A DNA stretch of 64,000 nucleotides from Marivirga arenosa (GTDB taxonomy: Bacteria; Bacteroidota; Bacteroidia; Cytophagales; Cyclobacteriaceae), in the NCBI RefSeq assembly GCF_030503895.2, contig NZ_CP129970.2:622001-686000 (forward strand), given 5' to 3'. Positions within the stretch are counted from its first letter, which is position 1, and each line of letters starts with the position of its first letter. The translations under genes were made by a program, and so were the position numbers. Below are positions 55,735 to 63,968 of this stretch, one piece after another. Below the pieces are notes generated by a model that was not told the DNA's origin, made no database searches, and saw nothing but the letters and a program-made list of their open reading frames with translations.

Positions 55735-56451
55735 TTAATAGGATCTATAATATTTCCATCCTAAATCTTCATACTTTGGATTTGCTGAGAATTCTCCTGC
55801 ACCAATATCTAGATCTCCAGAATTAGGAATTCTCCTTACTCCCCAGTTGCATACTTTTGAGTCCGATGAGCCATACTCAGTCCATATCCCGATATGCTGA
55901 TTATTTTTGTAGTTATCTGAGTAGTTATTCACGTCATTGATATGAAGAATGCCATGCCTGTCAATTAACCACCAAATGATCATTTTTCCAGAAAATATAC
56001 CCACATGATTCTGACTTTGGTCTTCTTTGAATGTAAAATTCGCTATTAGAATACCTTGAGATTTAAAACCTGCGTCTTTATACATAAGATCGACTCCTAA
56101 TTCCATTCTTTTTGCTTCATGAATACTCTCAATTTCTAATTCACCCAAAAAATCACACTTATTGGTTCCTACTACAGAAACTCCTTTAATGAAATATTTA
56201 AAAGGGTCTACTGTATCCTGTTGAATAGAATTATAAAAGGTTTTAATTCGTCTATATTTTGATCCTATAAAGCCAAGAAAGTCTTGATTTGGAATAATCA
56301 ATCGAGTAAAATCATAGTCAATAAGTTTCTCTCTAATATCTTCCTGATGAAAATTTTTCTTAACTAATTCTACGTATTCAGTTGCATCAGATTGAGCAAA
56401 ACTGAACTGAGATATAACTGTTAAAGAAACTATTATTAATAATCTTTTCAT
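55735..56451 (-). CDS. Hypothetical exported protein
   Basis: A 238-residue protein from ATG 56451, chosen because it begins a clean signal peptide (MKRLLIIVSLTVISQFSFA, then Q); the frame is open 20 codons further upstream. The mature part is acidic and mixed alpha/beta (GVSVVGTNKCDFLGELEIES, MIIWWLIDRHGILHINDVNN) with a C-terminal VCNWGVRRIPNSGDLDIGAG. No family was recognised. It lies among other small genes on the minus strand with no operon signs. Confidence 0.55.
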   Translation of the reverse strand: MKRLLIIVSLTVISQFSFAQSDATEYVELVKKNFHQEDIREKLIDYDFTRLIIPNQDFLGFIGSKYRRIKTFYNSIQQDTVDPFKYFIKGVSVVGTNKCDFLGELEIESIHEAKRMELGVDLMYKDAGFKSQGILIANFTFKEDQSQNHVGIFSGKMIIWWLIDRHGILHINDVNNYSDNYKNNQHIGIWTEYGSSDSKVCNWGVRRIPNSGDLDIGAGEFSANPKYEDLGWKYYRSY

Positions 56452-56599
56452 ACTGTAAGTTGTATTATCATACTTAACTATCAACTGTATTGACAGGAAT
56501 TTAGAATTCAATCAGCTCTCCGCTTCAGCAAATTCGCGCCTTGATTCAAATGGAAAATTTAAGGTGGATTTCAAAGTTCCTCAATAATACATGATTCAT

Positions 56600-57049
56600 T
56601 CATGGCATTGGTTGGGCAGCATCTATTTCTGACTCAATTCTTTCAATCTCGGATTTCAGTATAAGTTTATGCTTAAGACCCTTTGTTTGCTTGAGATAAT
56701 TTCTAGCCTCTTCTAAATTTTTACGTTCAATCTCCATTGCCGCTAAGTTCAAGGTTACAATTGAGGTATCATTTTGGGTTCTTAAACCTAGACTTAATGC
56801 CGACTTCAGATTTTCATATGCGGAATCAAAGTTCTGTTTGTTCAGATCAATAAACCCTTTAGTGAAATGAAAGTAGCTCTTTTGCGATTTCTTTAAGAGT
56901 TCAGGTCTTCGAATCTTTGCGAGTAAATTTTCGACCTTTTCGTAATTCTCTTTCTTTAGTTCTTGGAATGCTAAGTATACTGTTCCGTTCTTGAAGTAAC
57001 CCCAAACAATTAGGCAAATAGTGCCAAGTAACAAATAGGTAATGGTCAC
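56600..57049 (-). CDS. TPR-type membrane-anchored protein
   Basis: A 149-residue protein with one N-terminal membrane helix (MTITYLLLGTICLIVWGYF) and about three TPR-like units (YFHFTKGFIDLNKQNFDSAY, ENLKSALSLG, AAMEIERKNLEEARNYLKQ). It probably displays a small protein-binding platform on the cytoplasmic or periplasmic face. Similar short proteins are scattered in Bacteroidota genomes. No partner can be named. Confidence 0.55.
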   Translation of the reverse strand: MTITYLLLGTICLIVWGYFKNGTVYLAFQELKKENYEKVENLLAKIRRPELLKKSQKSYFHFTKGFIDLNKQNFDSAYENLKSALSLGLRTQNDTSIVTLNLAAMEIERKNLEEARNYLKQTKGLKHKLILKSEIERIESEIDAAQPMP

Positions 57050-57150
57050 GTCCCGTTATGATGAAGCCTGTCCAAAGTGAAAGCATAAATTACAGGACAA
57101 CTGCAAAAAACTCACTATGAAATGAGTAAGCAAATAGGTTTTCTACCATG

Positions 57151-58149
57151 TTATGTACTTCTTTTGTTGGCAGCTTTACTTAATTCTACTATGCTTTTAG
57201 ATATTGAATCAATAGATTTATCAGTTATTTCTGAAACATTCTCAGAAGGATGCTTATTCTTTCTGATACTGGCCATAATATCATCAATTTCAATAAACAT
57301 AGAGGCAAGTTTTCTATTCACTTCACGTTTATTGGTGTCTTCTAGCCCAATTAATTCAGATAAAAATGTTGCCCCCCCACCTATAAAATTGTAAAGATGT
57401 GAATATTTTAAATTAATTAATTGGTAAATTCTATATTGATTAAATAGAAAAACTGAAGCTATTCCTAATGTTATAGAAATAGTGGCTCTCAAACTCCATT
57501 GGAGATATAAGTTTAATTTAGCTATTGATTCTAATGCAAAAGTAAATAATAAAAAGCATGGAATAATAAATAAGCTACCTATAAAAAGACCTAAAAAAAT
57601 ATTTTTAACCTTTCTAGATTTATTTTTCTGTTCTTTTATACTAACTGCAAAAGTATCTTGTAGCTTATACTCTGCTTTTAAATCAATCAAATCCTGAATG
57701 CCGCTGGACACTTGATTTTGAATTTCAGTAGATAGGTTATTGATATCTTGATCAATCTTATTAATCAGGTCTTCTTTTAGACCTTCTACACTATCACTAT
57801 GTTTATATTCTGGTTTTACCTGATCTACAAAATCATCTAATTCCTCAAACACCGTTTCTCCCTCATTGAAGAAACTAATCATTGAGTCTTTATTTTGTTG
57901 TCTTGAGACGGTGCTCCATTTTTGATTCCAATTACGAAATTCATTCTGGTCAAATTCAACCAACTTTTTATTTAATTCATTCCAAGTATCTTTACCTATA
58001 AATGGGGAATTTCTGACTTGATGAAAATAACTTCTTTTTTGATTAAATCTTTGCATAACTTCATTGCCCATTTTTTGCAACTCAGTTCCGTTTTTGTTTT
58101 CAAATTCTGATTCTTCAAATATATTCATTGGTTGAATTAAATTTTGCAT
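57151..58149 (-). CDS. Hypothetical coiled-coil membrane protein
   Basis: A 332-residue protein. Residues 1-180 are charged and helical with long coiled-coil propensity (KKLVEFDQNEFRNWNQKWST, LINKIDQDINNLSTEIQNQV). Two membrane helices follow (about 187-207 and 220-240), then a cytoplasmic-type tail with REVNRKLASMFIEIDDIMAS and a helical end. No signal peptide, no recognised family. The layout recalls membrane-tethered coiled-coil proteins of phage defence or cell-division type, but nothing specific supports either. Confidence 0.5.
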   Translation of the reverse strand: MQNLIQPMNIFEESEFENKNGTELQKMGNEVMQRFNQKRSYFHQVRNSPFIGKDTWNELNKKLVEFDQNEFRNWNQKWSTVSRQQNKDSMISFFNEGETVFEELDDFVDQVKPEYKHSDSVEGLKEDLINKIDQDINNLSTEIQNQVSSGIQDLIDLKAEYKLQDTFAVSIKEQKNKSRKVKNIFLGLFIGSLFIIPCFLLFTFALESIAKLNLYLQWSLRATISITLGIASVFLFNQYRIYQLINLKYSHLYNFIGGGATFLSELIGLEDTNKREVNRKLASMFIEIDDIMASIRKNKHPSENVSEITDKSIDSISKSIVELSKAANKRST

Positions 58150-58472
58150 AACAACTTTGTAAGATGTATTAATGCACTTTATACGATAAATACTGCGTAT
58201 AAAACAACAAGAGTTACTTTATACACGCTGCATCTTGAACCTAATCCCAGAAAAATAATTTGAAATTCGACTTTGGGTTTTGGTTGTTGATGAACCATAA
58301 ATGTATAGGATTTTATTTTAAATACATCCTAAGAATATAGGTGTTGGTCGAAAAATATCATTATTACCTGAAAAAATATAAGATAAGGCGCTTTAATTGG
58401 GTTGCACCACCCAATGCAAATTAAAAAAATCCGCTTGAAGTCTTACTCAACCGTTAGAAGCCGCTTTCTGCT
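58150..58472. other. Intergenic region with small hairpin
   Basis: 323 bases without a gene. It contains ATTGGGT-TGCACC-ACCCAAT (58396-58415), a perfect 7-bp stem downstream of the Fic gene, without a U-tract. Confidence 0.45.
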
Positions 58473-59069
58473 TTAATTTTTTGCAAACTCAATAAGTGGA
58501 TTTATATCACCATTATCAGCCTTCTTCAAGCAGGCTATATATTCATTTCGTGTTTGATCTGCCTTAACCATATTGGATTGTTGCCAGTGAAATGCTTCTT
58601 CACCAAATACTGACTCCATGATAATGTCCGACATCAGTCTGGAATGTCTACCATTGCCATTTGGAAAACAGTGAATTGAAACGATACGATGTTTGAATCT
58701 AATCGCAATTTCTTCGGGTGAAAAAGTGCTATTTTGAATCCAATATCTTGTATCATCGAGCAAATAATTCAATTCAATACCTATTTGAGTCCATTTAATT
58801 CCAATGTTTTTCTCAGAATTCCGGAATTCTCCTGCCCATTTCCAAACATCATCATACATTTTTTTATGCAAATCTTTAATAAACTTCTCAGTTAGTATTC
58901 TTTCTGCTTTGAATTTCTTGCTGATAGTCCACTCAATTGCTTTCTCAATATTTAGTTGTTCAAATTGATCAAGCTCTCCTTGAGTTGTTATTGATTTGAT
59001 TTTCAAACCCTCCTTTTCTTCTTCATTTAAAGGTGTTTGACCCTCTTGATATTCTAAGTCTAATCCCAT
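58473..59069 (-). CDS. Mobile mystery protein B (Fic-domain protein)
   Basis: A 198-residue Fic protein. The catalytic motif is HCFPNGNGRHSR at residues 133-144, where classical Fic enzymes have HxFx(D/E)GNGRxxR: the catalytic His and Arg are kept but the acidic Mg ligand is Asn (N137). ITTQGELDQFEQLNIEKAIE at the N-terminus is typical of the TIGR02613 family. Fic enzymes usually transfer AMP to a target protein. It overlaps the upstream HTH gene by 10 bases, which is the known A/B pair and behaves like a toxin-antitoxin or regulator-effector unit. The target is unknown. Confidence 0.88.
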   Translation of the reverse strand: MGLDLEYQEGQTPLNEEEKEGLKIKSITTQGELDQFEQLNIEKAIEWTISKKFKAERILTEKFIKDLHKKMYDDVWKWAGEFRNSEKNIGIKWTQIGIELNYLLDDTRYWIQNSTFSPEEIAIRFKHRIVSIHCFPNGNGRHSRLMSDIIMESVFGEEAFHWQQSNMVKADQTRNEYIACLKKADNGDINPLIEFAKN

Positions 59070-59521
59070 AAAGACCTTCTTACCTCACGTTTAATTTCAT
59101 CAGCAAGTTCCTTTACTATTTCGGTGATTTTTTCATCACCAATCCCCTGATCTTCTAGCTTCATATTTTGATTAGTCCTTAAAACTATCTTTTTTGCCAG
59201 TTTTTTAGCTTTTTTTTCTATTAAGTTATCGATTGTGCCATCAATGGGAATCAAGGCATATACAAGTTTCATATCCAGGGCTTTAGCTACTTCCTTCAAT
59301 GAATTAATGGCTATAGTACCATTAGCTTCTCTCTCTTCAATTTTATTAACCCCCTGTCTGGTAATATTGAGCTTAGTACCAAGCTGAGCCATGGTCATAT
59401 TTAGTGTAGTGCGAATCGTATGGATCCATCCTCTGTCTGGCAGTTGAATCATTCCCGCATTTTGAAAGGGACTTAGTTTCTGATCCAATTGCTCTATTAA
59501 GAGTTTCCGTTTGCTCCTCAT
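59060..59521 (-). CDS. Mobile mystery protein A (XRE-type HTH)
   Basis: A 153-residue regulator. The HTH is at about 30-80: WIHTIRTTLNMTMAQLGTKL, then NITRQGVNKIEEREANGTIA, as in the TIGR02612 family. The C-terminal part is helical and charged. It is coupled to the Fic gene by overlap. GTTTAC half-sites lie immediately upstream, suggesting autoregulation and a role as antidote or repressor of the Fic partner (inference). Confidence 0.88.
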   Translation of the reverse strand: MRSKRKLLIEQLDQKLSPFQNAGMIQLPDRGWIHTIRTTLNMTMAQLGTKLNITRQGVNKIEEREANGTIAINSLKEVAKALDMKLVYALIPIDGTIDNLIEKKAKKLAKKIVLRTNQNMKLEDQGIGDEKITEIVKELADEIKREVRRSLWD

Positions 59522-59537
59522 TATTGTAATGTTATTA

Positions 59538-59595
59538 GTTTACAAATTAATATAAATGTAAACATATTAAGTTACAAATTCAAACATATGTAAAC
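59538..59595. promoter_or_regulatory. GTTTAC/GTAAAC operator cluster of the mobile mystery pair
   Basis: GTTTAC at 59538-59543 and GTAAAC at 59558-59563 form an inverted pair with a 14-base centre; another GTAAAC lies at 59590-59595. All are in the leader of the HTH gene. Confidence 0.5.
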
Positions 59596-59627
59596 CTTTA
59601 AGTTGATACATGTTTTGGAAATATAAA

Positions 59628-60071
59628 TTATAATTTCTTATTATCTTGCTCCATAAAATATAAATCAAAGCCTTTTGCCCAGTAATCTTTTTTTACTTCC
59701 AGTAGATTGAAGTCCATTTTTTCATAATAGCCGTAGGCCAATTGAGAGGTTCTTACTATCACTTTTTCATATTGCTTTTGCGATCGAATATGAGCTAATC
59801 TAAAATCCATTAATGTTCTTCCTATTCCTTTTCCTTGCCAATCAGGATGAATAAAATCCCAAGAAATTACTGCTCGATCAGGATCGTAATTAATTCCTCC
59901 TGCCCCTATAATTTCTCCATTCTCCTCCACCACAAAATAATCTTCCCGTTTTTGCTGTAAATATTCTTCCAAATCTGCTTTTTCACTTTCAGCAAAATAT
60001 TGGGGTGTATTAAGATCAAATAGCACTAATACTTTTTGAAAATCAGCTGAATGATAAGGCCTTATATTCAT
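59628..60071 (-). CDS. GNAT-family N-acetyltransferase
   Basis: A 147-residue acetyltransferase. YFVVEENGEIIGAGGINYD gives the core strands, and the acetyl-CoA motif is HPDWQGKGIGRTLMDFRL (V/I-x-x-x-Q-x-x-G-x-G/A pattern). QLAYGYYEKMDFN is the C-terminal substrate-side element. Length is typical. Substrate unknown. It stands alone on the minus strand. Confidence 0.88.
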   Translation of the reverse strand: MNIRPYHSADFQKVLVLFDLNTPQYFAESEKADLEEYLQQKREDYFVVEENGEIIGAGGINYDPDRAVISWDFIHPDWQGKGIGRTLMDFRLAHIRSQKQYEKVIVRTSQLAYGYYEKMDFNLLEVKKDYWAKGFDLYFMEQDNKKL

Positions 60072-60208
60072 CGTTGTTATAATTATGAGGCAATGCTCAA
60101 TAGTGAAGTATTAATCTACATTAATATTGATTAAATATTTAAACTATTTTCAAACCTTTTTCAATATTGTATGTATATACATGTAATTTTACAACAAACA
60201 CTACTATT

Positions 60209-60559
60209 ATGACATTAAGAGAAAAATGCGAAGACATCTATAAGATGATAGGCGAAGGTAAATTATTAGACGCATTCGACAAGTATTACGGTGAGCCAGT
60301 GGTAATCACTGAGCCAAGAGGTACTTGGACTGGGAAAGCAGAATGCAGAAAGCACGAAGAAGAATTCTTAGGAATGATCGAAGAATTCCACGGTATGGAG
60401 GTAAAGGCGATTACTTCTAATGAAGAAGCAGGTATCGTAATGCATGAAACTACTATGGATGTTACATTCAAAGATGGTAACAGAGTAAACATGGAACAAG
60501 TAGGCGTTCAGAAGTGGGAAAACGGTCAGATCGTTCACGAAAGATTCTACTATCAATAA
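60209..60559 (+). CDS. SnoaL-like (NTF2-fold) protein
   Basis: A 116-residue protein from ATG 60209; an upstream TTG at 60167 would add 14 residues with no conserved features. LREKCEDIYKMIGEGKLLDAFDKYYGEPVVITEPRG and the strands MEQVGVQKWENGQIVHERFYY match the SnoaL-like polyketide-cyclase/NTF2 fold. Codons are mostly those of highly expressed genes in the window. Function unknown; such small NTF2-like proteins bind or process hydrophobic ligands. A good terminator follows. Confidence 0.8.
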   Translation: MTLREKCEDIYKMIGEGKLLDAFDKYYGEPVVITEPRGTWTGKAECRKHEEEFLGMIEEFHGMEVKAITSNEEAGIVMHETTMDVTFKDGNRVNMEQVGVQKWENGQIVHERFYYQ

Positions 60560-60585
60560 TATTAGTTTTCAAAAGGGAACATCAG

Positions 60586-60612
60586 AAGCAGGCTGAAAAG
60601 TCTGCTTTTTTA
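60586..60612 (+). terminator. Intrinsic terminator
   Basis: AAGCAGGCT-GAAA-AGTCTGCTT with one G-U pair in the stem, then a T-run. Confidence 0.8.
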
Positions 60613-60630
60613 TGTCTAATAAGATAAAAA

Positions 60631-61015
60631 CACCCTTATAATCCCCTCAAAGGGATAGATTAATGATGCAGGCTATGAAATGTTCCCACTTTGAAGGGGG
60701 TTAGGGGGATGTTAACATTAGAAAAAATTAAAATGATCAGCCATTTGTCGGACAAGCAATATGCTTCAATGCACAAGGCTAACGCTGGTCCTAACTTTTG
60801 TCATTCTCATTTAATTACTACCTGAAACCTGTCAGGTTTTGATAAAATATAGCTCATAAAGAAACTATTTTTTGCAAATTCTAAGTACTGGAAACCTGAC
60901 AGGTTTTATCAGCCTTAACTTTCTAATACAAGACACCCCTATAATCCCCTCAAGGGGATAGTTTGATAATGCATGCTTTTTAGGTTCCACCTTTGAAGGG
61001 GGCTAGGGGGATGTT
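60631..61015. repeat. Composite long direct repeat, copy A
   Basis: Nearly the same 385-base segment occurs at 62497-62880 in the same orientation. It begins and ends with a palindromic unit (ATCCCCT-CA-AGGGGAT, then CCCCCTTTGAAGGGGG-like, then GGGGGATGTT). Between the two units is a segment holding GAAACCTGTCAGG and CCTGACAGGTTTT palindromes. Bases 60822-60940 are identical to 62687-62805 (119 of 119). Confidence 0.88.
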
Positions 61016-61042
61016 ATATTTTTAATGAATCGAATAGAAAAT

Positions 61043-61100
61043 ACCTATTACCTAAAACTTATTACTTACAACTTATTACTTATTACCTAAAACTTAATAC
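61043..61100. repeat. Low-complexity TATTACCTAAAACTTATTAC-type repeats
   Basis: Several degenerate copies of ACTTATTAC and CCTAAAACTTA. A similar block stands at 62448-62480 and a weaker one at 63920-63960, each adjacent to a composite repeat unit. Confidence 0.6.
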
Positions 61101-61160
61101 TTACCACCTTTACTTCTATCAAAACCTGTCCAAGGCATAGCTTTTTATTACCACCATTTG

Positions 61161-61168
61161 TAGCTTTG
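61161..61168 (+). promoter_or_regulatory. Candidate -7 element of the methyltransferase promoter
   Basis: TAGCTTTG matches TAnnTTTG and ends nine bases before the ATG. No -33 TTG is apparent. Confidence 0.4.
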
Positions 61169-61176
61169 CATTTAAG

Positions 61177-62343
61177 ATGAAGGAGATGCAGCAGTTTTTT
61201 CAAGAAATGGAAAAATCCTTAAAAGAGGATTTATTTGTCAAGCTTACTTTAAGTAAACCCATTCGGAAGTCAGCAGACTTAGCGAACGTATATCTACGTG
61301 AAGTAGAAATTAAAAATGAGAAGCTCATCTCTTTTACCTATCGCTACAAAACCAATGATCAGGTAAAAAACTATACTGCCAAAGAAGCCATTCAGGAACT
61401 AGAAAAATTGTTGCAAGATGCTTTCCGCATCGCGACTTTATTTACGCTAGAGAAAGATGTAGCCCTTCGGATTAATAAAAAGGGAAAAGCTACGATAACG
61501 AATACCCCTCCTACCTTCAGCAATAAGCTTCCTGAGCATCACGACAAACAAAAAGTGAAACGTGCTGAAGAAAGTGAATTCTTAGTTCATTTAGGAATAA
61601 AAGATAAGCAGGGAAAATTGATCCCTAAAATGGCTGATAAGTTTAAGCAGATTAACAAATACCTGGAGATCATTGATGGGCTCATCAAATCTACTGATCT
61701 ACCTAAGCAAGTGAATATAGTAGATATGGGCTCGGGCAAAGGCTATTTAACCTTTGCGCTTTATGATTATCTACACAATACTAAAAACTTAGACGTAAAA
61801 GTTACTGGGATTGAGCTAAGAGAAGAACTTGTTAACTATTGTAATGATGTAGCCAACAAATGTGGGTACGAAAACTTATCCTTCGTTTCTGAAAGGATTG
61901 AAAATTACGAAAAGGATCAAATTGATATCCTCATAGCACTACATGCTTGCGATACGGCCACTGATGATGCGATTTATAAGGGCTTAGTTTCTAAATCATC
62001 TCTTATTATTTGTGCACCTTGCTGCCATAAGCAAGTTCGGCAAAGCGTAAAAGGAACCACTCAGGAAAATCCTATCCTAAAGTTTGGTATTTTTAAAGAG
62101 CGCCAGTTTGAGATGGTTACCGACACCATTCGTGCTTTACTTTTAGAGAAAAATCAATATAACACCAAAGTATTTGAGTTTATCTCTAATGAGCATACGC
62201 GTAAAAATGTAATGTTAGTCGGCAGTAAAGCGAGCAAAAGTCCAAACGTGGAAGCCATTAACGCCAAAATTGAAGGTTTAAAGCAAGAATTTGGAGTGGA
62301 AGAGCATTATTTAGAGACTATTCTAGAGAAGAAGGAGGAGTAA
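61177..62343 (+). CDS. Class I SAM-dependent methyltransferase (Methyltransf_32-like)
   Basis: A 388-residue protein. The SAM-binding motif is NIVDMGSGKGYLTFALYDYL at about 180-199, followed by VTGIELREELVNYC and LIALHACDTATDDAI. A cysteine motif, IICAPCCHKQ, lies near residues 276-285. This combination is typical of the Methyltransf_32 group, also found in GSTCD. The N-terminal 150 residues are a separate helical domain (LRINKKGKATITNT). The substrate is unknown, possibly RNA. A second ATG at 61186 could be used. The gene is bracketed by the two ~385-base direct repeats. Confidence 0.85.
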   Translation: MKEMQQFFQEMEKSLKEDLFVKLTLSKPIRKSADLANVYLREVEIKNEKLISFTYRYKTNDQVKNYTAKEAIQELEKLLQDAFRIATLFTLEKDVALRINKKGKATITNTPPTFSNKLPEHHDKQKVKRAEESEFLVHLGIKDKQGKLIPKMADKFKQINKYLEIIDGLIKSTDLPKQVNIVDMGSGKGYLTFALYDYLHNTKNLDVKVTGIELREELVNYCNDVANKCGYENLSFVSERIENYEKDQIDILIALHACDTATDDAIYKGLVSKSSLIICAPCCHKQVRQSVKGTTQENPILKFGIFKERQFEMVTDTIRALLLEKNQYNTKVFEFISNEHTRKNVMLVGSKASKSPNVEAINAKIEGLKQEFGVEEHYLETILEKKEE

Positions 62344-62363
62344 AACCTCATCCTTCTTTTAAT

Positions 62364-62447
62364 CAAAACCTGTCAGGTCTTTGCCGGCTATTTTAATTGA
62401 TAAAATCTAATATTAGATGAATAATTGTTCTGGAAACCTGACAGGTT
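62364..62447. repeat. AACCTGTCAGGT / AACCTGACAGGT hairpin pair
   Basis: AAACCTGTCAGGT at 62366-62378 and GAAACCTGACAGGTTTT at 62432-62447 enclose an AT-rich centre. It is a third relative of the middle part of the composite repeat, with different interior sequence. Confidence 0.65.
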
Positions 62448-62496
62448 TTCTATTACCTAAAACTTATAACTTACAACTTAATACTTCCTACTTTCA

Positions 62497-62880
62497 CACC
62501 CCTAAAATCCCCTCAAGGGGATAGATTGATGATGCCTGCTTTGGAGACTCCCCCTTCGAAGGGGGCTAGGGGGATGTTAAAATTAGAAAAAATCAAAGTG
62601 ATCAGCCATTTCTAAGACAAGCAATATGCTTCCATGCACAAGACTAACACAGGTCCTGACTTTTGTCATTACCATTTAATTACTATCTGAAACCTGTCAG
62701 GTTTTGATAAAATATAGCTCATAAAGAAACTATTTTTTGCAAATTCTAAGTACTGGAAACCTGACAGGTTTTATCAGCCTTAACTTTCTAATACAAGACA
62801 CCCCTAAAATCCCCTCAAGGGGATAGATTGATGATGCAGGCTTTGGAGACTCCCCCTTTGGAGGAGGCTAGAGGGATGTT
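62497..62880. repeat. Composite long direct repeat, copy B
   Basis: Second copy of the 60631-61015 element in direct orientation. Bases 62687-62805 equal 60822-60940. The outer palindromic units differ by several substitutions. The copy ends six bases before the stop codon of the minus-strand gene at 62886. Confidence 0.88.
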
Positions 62881-62885
62881 TAATT

Positions 62886-63248
62886 CTATCTAAACCTGAA
62901 ATTCTTTTTCTCCCACCAAATCCAGGCCCAGAAGCCGGCAGTTAATCCTAAAGAACCCAGTATCCAACTGATATGTAAATTCACTTTTAACCAAACAGTT
63001 TTAAAATCTGGTAAGCTAATATTGAAATTAATCAAGCTAGAATCATTTATAAATAGGGTGGTAATGATTAAAACCAAAAACACTATTGGAATTATATAAG
63101 CAATAATTGACCTACTTCCGCTCCTTACAAAACTTGGCTTGGATGCTTCATAGGCTTCAATTTTACGCATGGTTTTAGTAGAAAAACCATATGAAGGACC
63201 TTCTACATTATCATTCAATAACTCTTTAAATTCTTGCTCTTCCATCAT
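62886..63248 (-). CDS. Membrane protein overlapping the ECF sigma gene, anti-sigma-like
   Basis: A 120-residue protein: a short cytoplasmic N-terminus (MEEQEFKELLNDNVEGPSYG, FSTKTMRKIEAYE), a helix at about 48-66 and a second near 92-110. Its ATG overlaps the stop of the upstream sigma frame (ATGA). A cytoplasmic helix followed by membrane spans, encoded directly after an ECF sigma factor, fits an anti-sigma factor; no conserved ZAS motif is visible, so this is inference from context. The gene ends next to the composite repeat. Confidence 0.6.
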   Translation of the reverse strand: MMEEQEFKELLNDNVEGPSYGFSTKTMRKIEAYEASKPSFVRSGSRSIIAYIIPIVFLVLIITTLFINDSSLINFNISLPDFKTVWLKVNLHISWILGSLGLTAGFWAWIWWEKKNFRFR

Positions 63249-63817
63249 CTTATGCTTTCTAATTCATTCGGTAGCATTTGTTTTAAATGCTGCTCTAATC
63301 TTTTACGCGCTCGGTGCAATTGCACTTTTAAATTATTCTTATTCACACCTGTTATCTCTTCTATCTCCTTTAAATCTCATTCATTTTGATAATACAATGT
63401 GATTAAACTACTTTCCTGAGGATTCAATTTGTTCAACGCTTGCTTTATGAAGTCTTTTCTTTCCTGAGCCAGTAAATTCTGCATGCTATGATCGGAAACT
63501 GAAGTTCCAATTTGATCATCCTCTATTTCATCATTAAGCTTAAACTTTCTATTCGCTCTTAATTTATTAATACTATTATTATAAACAATGCGATACAGCC
63601 AGGTACTAAACTTTGAATCTCCTTTAAATGATTTGATTCTTTTATACGCTTTTACAAAACTATCCTGAGCTATTTCTTCAGCATCCTCTCTATTCTTAAC
63701 GATACGGAAAGCCAGATTATAGGCCTGAACTTCATGCGCAACAATAATAGCATTAAAAGCATGGTAATTCCCTCGCTTTACTTCTTCGATAATATTGTTC
63801 AGATGCTTTTCTTCCAA
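63245..63817 (-). pseudogene. ECF sigma factor interrupted by an in-frame TGA
   Basis: Residues 1-146 are a sigma-70 family protein: region 2 with AFNAIIVAHEVQAYNLAFRI, DAEEIAQDSFVKAYKRIKSF and KFSTWLYRIVYNNSINKLR, then the start of region 4 (LNPQESSLITLYYQNE). A TGA at 63377-63379 stops it. The same frame continues as DLKEIEEITGVNKNNLKVQL, then HRARKRLEQHLKQMLPN, the missing helix-turn-helix of region 4, and ends at 63245 overlapping the next gene. A single nonsense change explains this; full length would be 190 codons. The start is TTG. Readthrough, sequencing error and true inactivation cannot be told apart. Confidence 0.85.
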
Positions 63818-63968
63818 TTTTTAAGTTTTGATATGGTTTGGACAAGCCTAATCAAAGTATGGTTACAGAAATTTACGGATTTTTTAAAAGAATAATGAAT
63901 TGGTAAGTTTTAAACAAAACCTATTACTTATAAATTGATACTTATTACATGCTACTTTTCTTAATTCA

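Noticed and set aside
63245-63817. Frameshift in the ECF sigma gene
   Set aside because: The region 4 sequence continues in the same frame after the TGA, so a point nonsense change is enough; no indel is needed.
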